The notes: generated by a model from the letters alone, not told the origin. 64,000 nt of DNA from Anaerolineae bacterium (GCA_020848035.1 JADLAX010000014.1:62001-126000); one strand, 5' to 3'; shown: positions 53,208 to 62,680, counted from the first letter of the stretch. Numbers and translations are program-made.

Positions 53208-54535
53208 GTAAACAGCTCCTGGTTCGCCCACAAAAGACGCCGCTGCAAGGCGTTGTCTCCGTCCCTGGCGACAAGTCGATCAGCCACCGGGCGGTGATGC
53301 TGGCCTCCCTGGCTGAAGGCACCAGCCACGTGCGCCGCTGGCTGCCTGCCGGGGACACCCTGGCTACGCTGGCCATCGTGCAAAACCTGGGCGTCCACAT
53401 TGAGATCGACAAACGTTCGGAGACGGCCTGGGATTTGACGATTGAGGGAGTGGGTCTCCACGGCTGGCAAGCGCCAACGCAGCCGCTGGACTGCCGCAAC
53501 GCGGGCACCGGGATGCGCCTGCTGGCCGGGCTGCTGGCCGGGCAAAACTTCCCCAGTGTGCTAGACGGCAGCGAGCAGCTGCGCAAACGGCCGATGCGCC
53601 GCATCACCGACCCGCTGAGTGAGATGGGTGCAGCGCTTGTGGCCGAAAACGGCCGTGCCCCCCTCACCATTTCTCCCCACCAACTCAAGGGCATCGAATA
53701 CCGCATGAACGTGGCCAGCGCCCAGGTAAAAAGCGCCATCCTGCTGGCCGGGCTGTATGCCCAGGGCGAAACGCGCGTCTACCAGCCTGGCCCGGCGCGC
53801 GACCATACCGAGCGCATGCTGCAAGCGATGGGTGTGCCGATTCGCGTGGAAAGCGACTGGGTGATTTTGCCGGAAGCCCCGGAAGGAGGGTGGCGGTTAC
53901 GGCCGTTAGACCTCACCGTGCCCGCCGATCCATCCTCCGCCGCTTTTCCGCTGGTAGCGGCGGCCATCGTGCCGCATTCGCAAATCACCATTGCCGGGGT
54001 GGGCCTCAACGACACCCGCACCGGCATCCTGGAAATGCTGCAAGCGATGGGGGCCAATTTAAGCGTACACAACGATCACCTCAGCGGCGGCGAGCGGCTG
54101 GGCGACCTCACCGTCTCGTTTAGCGAGCTGCACAGCACCAAGGTGAGCGGCGACACGGTGGTGCGCGGCATCGACGAGCTGCCCGTTTGGGCGGTGGCCG
54201 CCACCCAGGCCGCAGGCGTCAGCCAGGTGCGCGACGCCGCCGAGCTGCGCGTAAAAGAAGTTGACCGCATCTCTGTGCTGGCCGGTGAACTGCGCAAGCT
54301 GGGCGTGGAGATGATGGAAAGCGCCGATGGCTTCTCCATTGGCGGGCCGCTGCGGCTGTACGGCGGCGAGGTAGACAGCCACGACGATCACCGACTGGGC
54401 ATGTCGCTGGCGGTGGCCGGGCTGGTTACCCACGGCCCCACTCTGGTCCACGACGCAGGCTGCATCGCCGACAGCTTCCCCGGCTTTGTGGAAATGATGC
54501 AGGCGCTTGGCGCAAATATGGAATGGCTCTATTAG
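53204..54535 (+). CDS. aroA: 3-phosphoshikimate 1-carboxyvinyltransferase (EPSP synthase)
   Basis: 443 aa, normal length. Shikimate pathway step six: shikimate-3-phosphate + PEP to EPSP. Signatures: VPGDKSISHRAVMLASLAEG (S3P binding Lys/Ser), the glyphosate/PEP loop LDCRNAGTGMRLLAGLLAG, KSAILLAGLYAQGET, VPADPSSAAFPLVAAAI, the catalytic Asp region GIDELPVWAVAATQAAG and KEVDRISVLAGELRKLGV, and SHDDHRLGMSLAVAGL. Starts with an ATGA overlap on the SEC-C gene; aroE follows 131 bp later. Confidence 0.98.
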   Translation: MSKQLLVRPQKTPLQGVVSVPGDKSISHRAVMLASLAEGTSHVRRWLPAGDTLATLAIVQNLGVHIEIDKRSETAWDLTIEGVGLHGWQAPTQPLDCRNAGTGMRLLAGLLAGQNFPSVLDGSEQLRKRPMRRITDPLSEMGAALVAENGRAPLTISPHQLKGIEYRMNVASAQVKSAILLAGLYAQGETRVYQPGPARDHTERMLQAMGVPIRVESDWVILPEAPEGGWRLRPLDLTVPADPSSAAFPLVAAAIVPHSQITIAGVGLNDTRTGILEMLQAMGANLSVHNDHLSGGERLGDLTVSFSELHSTKVSGDTVVRGIDELPVWAVAATQAAGVSQVRDAAELRVKEVDRISVLAGELRKLGVEMMESADGFSIGGPLRLYGGEVDSHDDHRLGMSLAVAGLVTHGPTLVHDAGCIADSFPGFVEMMQALGANMEWLY

Positions 54536-54565
54536 CCCAAAATAAACCTTCAACCCCCACCCGAA

Positions 54566-54620
54566 CCCTCCCCCTGTGAGGGGGAGGGAACCTGGCTCCC
54601 TCTCCCTCGTAGGGAGAGGG
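54566..54620. repeat. Double C/G-rich hairpin between aroA and aroE
   Basis: CCCTCCCCC/GGGGGAGGG (54566-54588) and CCCTCTCCCT/AGGGAGAGGG (54598-54620) make two adjacent perfect hairpins, enclosed by CAACCCCCACCC...GGGGTGAGGGTG. This CCCTCACCCC-type repeat is common in bacterial intergenic DNA. Confidence 0.85.
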
Positions 54621-54666
54621 CTGGGGTGAGGGTGTTTTCAAATGACAAAGCCTCAGGCTAACAATT

Positions 54667-55530
54667 ATGAATCCCATCAACGGCAGGACCCAACTGATTG
54701 GCCTGATCGGCTGGCCCGTGGCCCACAGCTTTAGCCCGGCGATGCACAACGCGGCGGCGCAGGCGCTGGGGTTGAACTGGGCCTACGTACCGCTGCCCGT
54801 GCGGCCAGAAGCGGTGGCAACGGCCGTACCCGCCCTCGCCGCCCTCGGTTTTCGCGGCGTCAACGTCACCGTACCGCACAAACAGGCCGTTATGCCGCTG
54901 CTGGACGAGATCGAGCCGGGAGCCCGGCTGATTGGCGCGGTGAACACGATTGTGGTGGGGGAAAACGGCCGTCTCATCGGGCACAACACCGATTGGACTG
55001 GCTTTTTGGCCGATTTGCAGGCCCACGACATCACCGTAGCCAACCGGGACTGCCTGCTGCTGGGCGCGGGTGGATCGGCCCGGGCCGTGGCGTATGGCCT
55101 GGCCCGATCGGGCGCACGGGTACACTTGCTGGCCCGGCGCATAGAGCAGGCCGAAGCCGTGCTGGCCGATTTACGCAACCAGCTACCTGCGGCCCAGCTC
55201 ACCTGCCATGCTCTCAGCGATTTGCGCCAGGTGGCGGCGCAACGCCCGGCACCGCTCATCATCAACTGCACCCCGCTGGGCATGACACCCCACGAAGACA
55301 GCTCCCCCTGGCCCGACGGCCTGCCTTTCCCGGCCGGTGCCACCCTTTACGACCTGGTTTACAATCCACCCCATACCCGATTGATGCAGCAGGCGGAAGC
55401 AGCGGGCTGCCACGCCCGCAACGGCCTGGGCATGCTGGTTCACCAGGGGGCGCAGGCATTTGCTCTGTGGACGGGCCAGCAGCCGGATACGGCCGTTATG
55501 ACCACCGCTCTCCAGCAGTTCAATACCTGA
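54667..55530 (+). CDS. aroE: Shikimate dehydrogenase
   Basis: 287 aa. NADP-dependent reduction of 3-dehydroshikimate. N-terminal substrate domain: LIGWPVAHSFSPAMHNAAAQALG, RGVNVTVPHKQAVMPLLDE (catalytic Lys), GAVNTIVVGENGRLIGHNTDWTGF (catalytic Asp). Nucleotide-binding domain: LLLGAGGSARAVAYGLARSGA, then INCTPLGMTP, and the C-terminal GLGMLVHQGAQAFALWTG with the conserved Gln. Paired with aroA on the same strand. Confidence 0.97.
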   Translation: MNPINGRTQLIGLIGWPVAHSFSPAMHNAAAQALGLNWAYVPLPVRPEAVATAVPALAALGFRGVNVTVPHKQAVMPLLDEIEPGARLIGAVNTIVVGENGRLIGHNTDWTGFLADLQAHDITVANRDCLLLGAGGSARAVAYGLARSGARVHLLARRIEQAEAVLADLRNQLPAAQLTCHALSDLRQVAAQRPAPLIINCTPLGMTPHEDSSPWPDGLPFPAGATLYDLVYNPPHTRLMQQAEAAGCHARNGLGMLVHQGAQAFALWTGQQPDTAVMTTALQQFNT

Positions 55531-55537
55531 GGGGATT

Positions 55538-55579
55538 CGTGAAACGTAAAACGTGATGACTTTCGTTTCACGTTTCACG
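55538..55579. repeat. Iterated-word hairpin (GTGAAAC family) between convergent genes
   Basis: 16-bp arms with one mismatch (55538-55553 and 55564-55579), loop 10 nt, starting 8 nt after the aroE stop. The facing kinase gene ends 42 nt beyond it. Confidence 0.85.
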
Positions 55580-55620
55580 CCGCAATTGTTAGTCCTGCAA
55601 ATTTGGGAAATCTCGCCCCG

Positions 55621-56451
55621 CTAGGCAACTGTGCGCAGGTGCCATTGGCCGCGGGTGGCGTAGGCCACATCTCGCGCCAGGGCCAGGGCTGTGTTGTAAC
55701 GGCCGTCTGGCGTTTTGGCCATCGCCCGGCCAATGATTTCATCCCACATGGCGGGCAGTTCGGGGATAACGCTGCGCACGCTGGGGACAGGCGCACTCAC
55801 GTGGGCCGAAGCAATGCGCGATGCCGTCTTGTGGCGGAAGGGGTGCCGCCCGGTGAGGATGAGGTAGAGGATAACACCCAGCGCGTAGACATCGGAACGG
55901 CCGTCTACGGGCAAACGCTGTGCCTGTTCTGGACTCATGTACTCCGGCGTACCCACCAACAGCGCCCCCGTCATGCCCGTTTTGCGGGTAGTAAACTTGG
56001 CCAGGCCAAAGTCGGTTAGAAATGCATCATACGACTGGTTGAACAAGATGTTCGACGGTTTGACATCCCGGTGCACGATTCCCAGGGTATGGGCTTCATC
56101 CAGCCCTTCGGCCACCCGCCCCATCAGGTCGCACAGCTCCTGGCGGTTAAGGCCGCGCCGCTTCAGGCGGCGCTCCAGCGAGCCGTTGGGCATGTAGCGC
56201 ATGACAATGTACGGCTGAATGCCGTGCAAACCAAAATCGTAAATGGGCACAATGGTGGGATGTTCCAGGGAAGCAATCGCTTCGGCCTCCTGGTAGAAAA
56301 AGTTGAGGAAAAGAGAATCCTGCGTGAGCTCGTAGGCCAGTACCTTGATGGCCACTTCGCGTTTGATAAACGGATCACGCGCTAAATAGACGGATGCCAT
56401 TTCGCCATTGCCCAACTCCTCAATGATTTCATACCGGCCTATTTTCGCCAT
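55621..56451 (-). CDS. Hanks-type Ser/Thr protein kinase, catalytic domain only
   Basis: 276 aa: just the kinase fold. Gly-rich loop GNGEMASV, Lys in VAIKVL, catalytic loop HRDVKPSN, DFG in LTDFGLAKF, activation segment MTGALLVGTPEYMSPEQ, and SDVYALGVILYLILTGRHPF. No membrane helix or sensor domain, so it is cytosolic and would depend on partners for input. It faces away from the large kinase/phosphatase gene across a 521-bp divergent spacer. Confidence 0.93.
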   Translation of the reverse strand: MAKIGRYEIIEELGNGEMASVYLARDPFIKREVAIKVLAYELTQDSLFLNFFYQEAEAIASLEHPTIVPIYDFGLHGIQPYIVMRYMPNGSLERRLKRRGLNRQELCDLMGRVAEGLDEAHTLGIVHRDVKPSNILFNQSYDAFLTDFGLAKFTTRKTGMTGALLVGTPEYMSPEQAQRLPVDGRSDVYALGVILYLILTGRHPFRHKTASRIASAHVSAPVPSVRSVIPELPAMWDEIIGRAMAKTPDGRYNTALALARDVAYATRGQWHLRTVA

Positions 56452-56972
56452 GTAGTGTCCTCTGACCGAACCAACAAGCGCATCCTACCAAATCCCGCCA
56501 AAGCCGCGATATAGGATATTTTTCTATGCCAGCAGGCGCGTTTCCCGCCTGAATTCCCTTTTTCTGGTATCCATTTGTTGCGCGGCGGGTTGTGTGAGCC
56601 TGTCACCTTTTTACCAGACAATTTTGGGCTTAACCAGCTACACTTTAACACACAACGTAAACTCCGTTGGGCAAAATAAGCAAACTCCACAGAATGCAGG
56701 GTTTTTACATCAGCGATCGGTTCTCTGTAGAGCATGGGCCGCGCCTCGGCGCGAAGCGCCCACGTGCGGCTACCAACGGAACGGTTACGTTTTTACACTT
56801 AATTGCTTAGCAACAGCTCAAAGACAATCTCATGGTGGCATAGTACAATAAGCTAAGCGCACGGCCTTTTTTTCTTTGTTACAATCATTTCGTTGTTATG
56901 AGATTAACGCCTTTTTCGTGTGCCGTTGTTTTTGGACCTATGCCTGTTCTGTGAAAGATTTTTGTCGCTTGC
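56452..56972. other. Divergent intergenic region between two kinase genes
   Basis: 521 bp. It should hold both promoters, but I find no convincing -35/-10 pair on either strand. A GC-rich imperfect dyad (GCCGCGCCTCGGCGC) lies near 56740-56765. No plausible small gene. Confidence 0.4.
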
Positions 56973-59900
56973 ATGATTGACTCCTCACCAGATCTTCTAC
57001 CCGCGCAGATTGGCCGTTATCAGATCCAGGGCTTGTTGGGCCGTGGCGGCATGGCGGTGGTTTACCTCGCCTTTGACCCGTACATGGATCGGCGCGTGGC
57101 GGTAAAAGCGCTGCTTAAAGATCGCCAGTATGATGAAGGGCTGCGCTCGCGTTTTAAGCGCGAAAGCCGCATGGTGGCCTCGCTCAACCACCCGGCCATC
57201 GTGCCAGTGTATGACTTTGGCGAAGAAGATGAACAACCCTACCTGGTGATGCGCTACATGGAAGGTGGCTCGCTGCGCGAACGGCTGCGCCACGCCCCGC
57301 TCAGCCTCACCGAGGTAGCCACCATCCTGAACCGAATTGCGCCAGGGCTCGATACCACCCACGCCCACAACATCATTCACCGCGATCTCAAACCGTCCAA
57401 CATTCTCTTCGACGCAAGCGGCCAGGCGTATCTGGCCGACTTTGGCCTGGCCAAGTTTGCCGAGGGCACCTACACCACCCTGACGCGCAACGAGGGCATG
57501 GTGGGCACACCCGCCTACATGAGCCCGGAGCAAATTCGTGGGCAGGAGCATCTGGACGGCCGTACCGACATCTACGCCCTGGGAGTCATCCTGTTTGAGA
57601 TGCTGACCGGACGCCTGCCGTTTGCCGCCGACGGCCGTTTGCCCATCGCCCTCATGCACCTGTCTGATCCCGTGCCCGACCTGTACCCGTTCAACCCCAG
57701 CCTGCCCAAGTCAATTACCCAAATTGTGACCCGGGCGATGGCCAAAAGCCGCGATGAACGGTTTGCTACCGCGTCGGCGCTCACCACCCCGTTCATCGAA
57801 GCAGCCCAAATCGACTCGCTGCCGCCCATGGAATTCCCCAACGCGCCGCCTATCATTTTGCACCCCGATTCCAACAGCGGCAGCAGCGCCACCTACCACA
57901 CCGCAGACGATCCTGAAACCCCGCCGCTGCCCGGCTGGCTGCAATCCTGGCTGTCGGGCTGCGGCACCAAACAAGATATCGGCCGTTCGCGCCTGCGTGG
58001 CACGCTGGAAGATCGGCTGCGTGTGGGTTACGTGGAAACGGCGGGCGGACTGCCCCTGCTGCTGGCCATGGTGTCGGACGGCGGCAGCAGCCAGCAGCAC
58101 GGCCATCTGGCCGCCGAAATGGCCATCAGCGAACTGTTTAACCGCATCGAACTGACCCCTACGGCCGTTCCCGACCACATTCCCGACATGCTGCAAAAAG
58201 TGCTGCAGCAAACCAATCGCACCTTGTTTGCCGTGTCGCGCCAGCACCGCACGCCGCTGGTGATGCAGTCGATGGTGGCCATCGTCGCCATCCATGAAAA
58301 TCGGCTGTACGTAGCCCACGTGGGCAGCGGCCACATCTACCTGCTGCGCCACAACCGCCTGCACCAGCTCACCCGCAGCACCCCCACGCCGCTCATTTCC
58401 GCCGCCGAAACCGCCCCCAACGGCCACAGCCAGGCAAGCAATCCAAGCAGCGCTATTGGCCTGCAAGCGGAGCTGCACGTGGATTTGGGTCTCTACTTCA
58501 ACAACGGCACCGACGAAACGGCCGCTCGCCAAAACCAGGGCTTACTGCTGCAAACCAACGATCGGCTGCTGCTGTGCACCGATGGGCTGGTGGCTCCCAA
58601 TGCCGGAGGCTGGCAGCGCCGCCGCCTGCGCCGCGTGCTGGCCGAAAATCCGCCGGCCGAAGCGGCCAAAATCCTGGTGCAAGATGCCGTCAACCGCAGT
58701 GTGCCCGATAACGTAACGGCCGTTGTGCTGCAAGCACCAGGCACCGTGCCGCACATCCCGCTGTACAAAACACGGCCGTTTCGCATGGTCACCGGCTCCT
58801 TTTTGGCCGTCTTCCTCATCTTTGTACTGCTGATGATTGCCAGCCGCCCCGGCCCGCAGGGTGTTTTTGTCGAGCCAGGCATGGCCACCGAGATTGCTCA
58901 AATTATTGACGGGCTCACGGCCACGGCCGTTACCGGGGTCAACAATCCGGGTGCTGCGGCACCCACGGCCGTTCCCCCCCTCATCGCCCCGGAAGAGGCA
59001 CCACAACCCGGTTTTGCCGTCATTTTTGCCGCTGGTGAAGGGGCGATGTTCCGCTCCACCGGCCAGGCGGAGTGGCGCACGGCCCGCGCCGGAGACCTGG
59101 TGCAAATTGGGGCCAACGCCGCCATCCAATCCGGCAGCGACCGCATGGGTGTGGTGCTGTCTGACGGAGCCGAGCTGTACCTGGCCCCCCAGGCCGAGCT
59201 GCTGCTGAGCCAGGTCAACCAGGCCGGGCTGAACGATGAAACAACGCGTGTGGATCTGGTAAACGGCCGTTTGCTCGTCCACTACAAAAATGCCGACCCA
59301 CACGCCTTTGAGCTGACCACGCCCGCGCTGGCCAAAGTGCTGCTGGAGACGGGAAACAATGTAGTGGGGGTAATTTTTGAGGCGGAAACGGCCGTGTTAG
59401 AGATGGATTGTTTTGATGGCGTGTGCCGTCTGCGGAACAATCTGAACCGCCAGCTTCGGCTGCAACCGGGTCAGTTTGGCGCGATTACGGGCAGCAGCAT
59501 GGTCACCAACAGCACCGTGCGCCCCACGCTGTACTGCGATCTGGCTCCCACGTTGGTAACCTGCCCCACACCCACCCCCACGCCGGTTGAGACGCTGGCC
59601 CCCATCGTGCAAACAGTCATCGCCGCCACAGAAACGGTTGAAGCCCAAACCGCTACGGCCGTACCCAGCCTCACCCCCTCCACAACACCCTCGCCGACGC
59701 CGTCGCCGTCGGTAACGCCGCTGCCTACCATTACGCCGCTGCCCAACGCCACGGCCACCTCACCGGTGCCCACGCTGCCCAGCAACACGCCAGTGCCTTC
59801 GGCTACCCGGCCGCCCGTTACGGCTACCAGGCCCCCCACGCAGACGCCAGCACCAACCGCCACGTTACGGCCGTCGGCCACCTATACACCACGGCCCACC

Positions 59901-59984
59901 CAAACCAACACCCCGCTGCCGCCACCGCCCTTTACGGTAACCCCTTTACCTACCTTCACCCCCACCACCAACCCCAACAGTTAG
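56973..59984 (+). CDS. Ser/Thr kinase - PP2C-like phosphatase - FecR-like fusion membrane protein
   Basis: 1003 aa. Residues ~14-285: Hanks kinase (GRGGMAVV, AVKAL, HRDLKPSN, ADFGLAKF, GTPAYMSPEQ). ~345-600: PP2C-type phosphatase with metal Asp motifs (LAMVSDGGSS, LLLCTDGLV, DNVTAVVL); the usual GDSR is VGSGH. ~610-630: one membrane helix. ~690-860: extracytoplasmic FecR-like domain (WRTARAGDLVQIGANAAIQ, GAELYLAPQAELLLSQV, VDLVNGRLLVHY). ~875-1003: Thr/Pro-rich tail. Kinase and opposing phosphatase in one chain would let one receptor set phosphorylation both ways. The FHA protein at 28.8 kb is a possible substrate reader (inference). Confidence 0.88.
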   Translation: MIDSSPDLLPAQIGRYQIQGLLGRGGMAVVYLAFDPYMDRRVAVKALLKDRQYDEGLRSRFKRESRMVASLNHPAIVPVYDFGEEDEQPYLVMRYMEGGSLRERLRHAPLSLTEVATILNRIAPGLDTTHAHNIIHRDLKPSNILFDASGQAYLADFGLAKFAEGTYTTLTRNEGMVGTPAYMSPEQIRGQEHLDGRTDIYALGVILFEMLTGRLPFAADGRLPIALMHLSDPVPDLYPFNPSLPKSITQIVTRAMAKSRDERFATASALTTPFIEAAQIDSLPPMEFPNAPPIILHPDSNSGSSATYHTADDPETPPLPGWLQSWLSGCGTKQDIGRSRLRGTLEDRLRVGYVETAGGLPLLLAMVSDGGSSQQHGHLAAEMAISELFNRIELTPTAVPDHIPDMLQKVLQQTNRTLFAVSRQHRTPLVMQSMVAIVAIHENRLYVAHVGSGHIYLLRHNRLHQLTRSTPTPLISAAETAPNGHSQASNPSSAIGLQAELHVDLGLYFNNGTDETAARQNQGLLLQTNDRLLLCTDGLVAPNAGGWQRRRLRRVLAENPPAEAAKILVQDAVNRSVPDNVTAVVLQAPGTVPHIPLYKTRPFRMVTGSFLAVFLIFVLLMIASRPGPQGVFVEPGMATEIAQIIDGLTATAVTGVNNPGAAAPTAVPPLIAPEEAPQPGFAVIFAAGEGAMFRSTGQAEWRTARAGDLVQIGANAAIQSGSDRMGVVLSDGAELYLAPQAELLLSQVNQAGLNDETTRVDLVNGRLLVHYKNADPHAFELTTPALAKVLLETGNNVVGVIFEAETAVLEMDCFDGVCRLRNNLNRQLRLQPGQFGAITGSSMVTNSTVRPTLYCDLAPTLVTCPTPTPTPVETLAPIVQTVIAATETVEAQTATAVPSLTPSTTPSPTPSPSVTPLPTITPLPNATATSPVPTLPSNTPVPSATRPPVTATRPPTQTPAPTATLRPSATYTPRPTQTNTPLPPPPFTVTPLPTFTPTTNPNS

Positions 59985-60114
59985 CCACCGTCTAAAATTT
60001 ACTTGCCGAGATTGGGCCAATCTGAAAAGCATTTGCCACAGGCGGCGGGTAATCTCCCCATAAAGTAACCTTGTTAATTTTGACCCCATCCCCGACAATA
60101 CGGACAGTTAAGTT

Positions 60115-60690
60115 GTGGTTAATCATGAATCAAGAGTAAATATTGTGAATCTAGAAGTACCCAAGCAGCACGCCGCGTTTGCTTTGATTGCCATTGGACA
60201 GGGGCCAATGCGTCAATTTTTGTTGCAGTGGAACCAGCGCTGGGGTGCCTTCAACCTGATCGGCGGCAAACAGGATCCCCACTGTGAAACAGATACCGCT
60301 TCCCTATCCCGCACCATCCAGCGCGAACTGGAGGAGGAAATGGGGCTGTGTGCCTCAACCGATTTTCAAATCATGCAGCAGCTTGGGTTGGTCACGATGA
60401 CCCAATATTCACGGCGCGAACAGCAGGTGAAGGAGTATACCTTCGCCATTTTTGACGTGCGCATTTTCCCCACGTTTCCGGTTAACTTTCGCAGAAATTC
60501 GGCGATTCGCTGGCTGTCTACAGGGGACGAAAACGTTTTTGTGTCGGCCAATGAAATCAATAACCTGATGACCCAAGACGGCCGTCCCATCTCCACCACC
60601 ACCAAGTACATTTTGCAAGCGGTTGGTGAGCTGCCTTGCATCTGCCCCCCAATGGCCATAGTTCCCCCTCAACACCCCCTGGAAACCTGA
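60115..60690 (+). CDS. Nudix hydrolase
   Basis: 191 aa (170-180 if a later start is used). Nudix box recognisable as GGKQDPHCETDTASLSRTIQ followed by RELEEEMGL, matching REUXEEXGU; the first part carries a small insertion relative to GX5EX7. Hydrolyses a nucleoside diphosphate linked to X; substrate unknown. The start is uncertain: GTG at 60115 or GTG at 60145. Confidence 0.8.
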   Translation: MVNHESRVNIVNLEVPKQHAAFALIAIGQGPMRQFLLQWNQRWGAFNLIGGKQDPHCETDTASLSRTIQRELEEEMGLCASTDFQIMQQLGLVTMTQYSRREQQVKEYTFAIFDVRIFPTFPVNFRRNSAIRWLSTGDENVFVSANEINNLMTQDGRPISTTTKYILQAVGELPCICPPMAIVPPQHPLET

Positions 60691-60706
60691 ACACAGCCCG
60701 TCTGGC

Positions 60707-61300
60707 TTACTCCGGCGTTTGTCCCCCAAACCGTGCCCGAAAATCAGGCACCTCGTCAGCATCTGGCATAGCGGCAATGACTTCGCGGCAATGAGCCAGC
60801 CAGCTCACGTACGCCTGCTCCAGCGCCAGGCCAAAATCCAGCGTTAAATGCTGCAAAGCCAGCCAGCGGTCATCCGGGCGGGATGCCGCAGGCGGGATGG
60901 GAATCTGGCCAAAGATGGCCAGCTGCGCCTGGTGTGCGGCCAGCTGCTGCTCCACCAGGCGCAGCAAATCGGCGCGTGGCAGTTCCTGCCCAAAAAAGAG
61001 CTGCACCAGCAGCGGATCGCGCAGCGTGGGCAGCGCCTGGTCTGTTTTGAGCCAGTCGTTCAGCGCCGCCTGCCCCGCCGCAGTGATGGCATACACTTTT
61101 CGGTCGGGCCGCTCGTCTTGCGCCACGACCGTTGCAGACACCAGGTTCTCGCTGGCCAGCTGGTTCAGCGTGCGGTAAATCTGGCTCTGATCAGCGGGCC
61201 AGAAGTGGCGCACCGTGGCGTCAAATGCCTGGTGTTTTAAGTCGTAGCCCGTCATGGGCAGCACGTTGAGAAGACCTAAAATTGCATATTTAAGTGACAT
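60707..61300 (-). CDS. PadR family transcriptional regulator (long form)
   Basis: 197 aa, PadR subfamily 1 size. Winged helix (YAILGLLNVLPMTGYDLKHQAFDATVRHFWPADQSQIYRTLNQLASENLV; wing RPDRKVYAITAAGQAAL), then the helical Vir_act_alpha_C dimerisation domain (ALPTLRDPLLVQLFFGQEL...). Last gene of a three-gene unit with a DUF998-like protein and a CPBP protease; overlaps the latter by 11 bp. Probably represses this unit. Confidence 0.9.
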   Translation of the reverse strand: MSLKYAILGLLNVLPMTGYDLKHQAFDATVRHFWPADQSQIYRTLNQLASENLVSATVVAQDERPDRKVYAITAAGQAALNDWLKTDQALPTLRDPLLVQLFFGQELPRADLLRLVEQQLAAHQAQLAIFGQIPIPPAASRPDDRWLALQHLTLDFGLALEQAYVSWLAHCREVIAAMPDADEVPDFRARFGGQTPE

Positions 61301-62087
61301 AGTTTGCCTGCCCCTGCGTTGTGTGGCGAATTATAACGGCCGTTACAATAACAGCCATACTCAGCACTGGGGCCAGCAGCTCACCCGACATCGGGGCGGC
61401 GGTGCCCAGGTTAAATAAGGCGTGCCACAGCATCACCGCCAAAATACTGCCACCTGTGCCCTGGTAAAGCCAGGCCAGCAGCACTGCCCCGGCCAGCAGC
61501 CCCAACACCCAACCAAGCGTTCCCCAAACCCCCAGCGCTATAAAATTGTCCTGGTAAAAGAAAAAGGGCAGGTGCCAGGCTGCCCAGATGAGGCCCACCA
61601 TCAGGGCATTGTGGCGGCTGGGGCGCTGCTGGTCCAGGTGATGCAGCAAAAAGCCGCGCCAGCCGGTTTCTTCGCCCAGACCAAAGGTGAGCAGCCAGAA
61701 AACGGCCGCTCCCACCACACCCAAATTCCCCACCCCCTCTACCTCGCCCAACCCGGCCAGGTCCAGGCCGCGGCCCGTTACCAGCCACACGCCGCCATCA
61801 ACCAACAGCAGCAAAATGAGGGGCGAGAAGACGGCCGTCCACCATTTTAACGGGAAACGCGCTCGCCACAGACGAGCCAGCAGCGTTTGCACGCCTGCAC
61901 GGCCTTCGGTCCAGGCCGTCACCGTGAAAGCACTGACCAACGGGCCGTAAGCGGCCAGATAATGCAGCCAGCCCGGCATACTGCCGCCGTTCCACCGTGC
62001 CGCCATGTTAAACGCGGCCACCACCCAGGTAAAGCCGTAGGCGATGGCCACATACGCCCAAATTTGGTGATTGTTCCTTTTTTTCAT
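61290..62087 (-). CDS. CPBP-family intramembrane metalloprotease (Abi/CAAX type)
   Basis: 265 aa, about seven membrane helices. The active-site motifs are EETGWRGFLLHHL (EExxxR), WAAWHLPFFFYQDN (His in helix) and MLWHALFNL. Bacterial members act in bacteriocin self-immunity or membrane proteolysis. The ATG at 62085-62087 begins the protein and overlaps the upstream stop by 4 bp; the frame further upstream is antisense to the DUF998-like gene. Confidence 0.88.
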   Translation of the reverse strand: MKKRNNHQIWAYVAIAYGFTWVVAAFNMAARWNGGSMPGWLHYLAAYGPLVSAFTVTAWTEGRAGVQTLLARLWRARFPLKWWTAVFSPLILLLLVDGGVWLVTGRGLDLAGLGEVEGVGNLGVVGAAVFWLLTFGLGEETGWRGFLLHHLDQQRPSRHNALMVGLIWAAWHLPFFFYQDNFIALGVWGTLGWVLGLLAGAVLLAWLYQGTGGSILAVMLWHALFNLGTAAPMSGELLAPVLSMAVIVTAVIIRHTTQGQANYVT

Positions 62088-62680
62088 GCGGCACTCTCCA
62101 ATTCGCGCCCAGGGTGGAGCAGTTCCAGCGCGTACCAGGCATAGGCAGTGGCAAACATAAGCCGCTGGAGCAAGCCATCCCAGTTGGGCAAGAAGCTCAT
62201 TGCCAGGGGAATAAAAACGGCCGTTCCCATCACCACCAAATCCATCATCCGCCGCTTGGCCGGCCCGGGGCGCAGCCACCAGCGCCAGCCTACCCCCAGG
62301 GCAAAGGCAAAACCCATCCCACTGGCCGCAAACGAATGCAGCCAATTCTCCACCGGGTCGTAGGGCCAAGTGGGCAGCCAGGGGCGGGTCGAGAAGGCGG
62401 CAACGGCCGTCATAAACACGCCAAACGCCCCCAGCAGCAGTTGTACCGGTAAGGGCCAGATGGTATGCAGGACGGCCGTTTGCCCCAGCACCGCCAACCC
62501 AAACAGCAAAAAGCCCAACCGCGCCAGCCACGCCCCATCAATCCCTTGCGCCCCGGATTCGCTGGTGGTGTGTTGCAGCCAGCTGTAGCTATTGGGCATC
62601 TGTGTGGGGGCCAGCAGCAGCGCCAAAAACGAAGCCAGCAGCAAAACCATGACTACAACGCGATCTATTTTAGGCATCAT
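62084..62680 (-). CDS. DUF998-like membrane protein
   Basis: 198 aa with six hydrophobic segments (around 5-25, 50-70, 75-95, 115-135, 145-165, 170-190). It has the WLARLGFLLFGLAVLGQ and HSFAASGMGFAFALGVG motifs of DUF998-type proteins; function unknown. First of three overlapping genes ending in a PadR regulator. GGAG precedes two adjacent ATGs (62680 and 62677). Confidence 0.75.
   Translation of the reverse strand: MMPKIDRVVVMVLLLASFLALLLAPTQMPNSYSWLQHTTSESGAQGIDGAWLARLGFLLFGLAVLGQTAVLHTIWPLPVQLLLGAFGVFMTAVAAFSTRPWLPTWPYDPVENWLHSFAASGMGFAFALGVGWRWWLRPGPAKRRMMDLVVMGTAVFIPLAMSFLPNWDGLLQRLMFATAYAWYALELLHPGRELESAA

Noticed and set aside
56594..56851. 85-codon frame between the two kinase genes
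   Set aside because: No ribosome site, no family resemblance and unusual composition; treated as intergenic.
61290..62531. 413-codon version of the CPBP protease
   Set aside because: The first 148 codons are antisense to the DUF998-like gene; the ATG at 62087 overlaps the upstream stop and begins the membrane protein.
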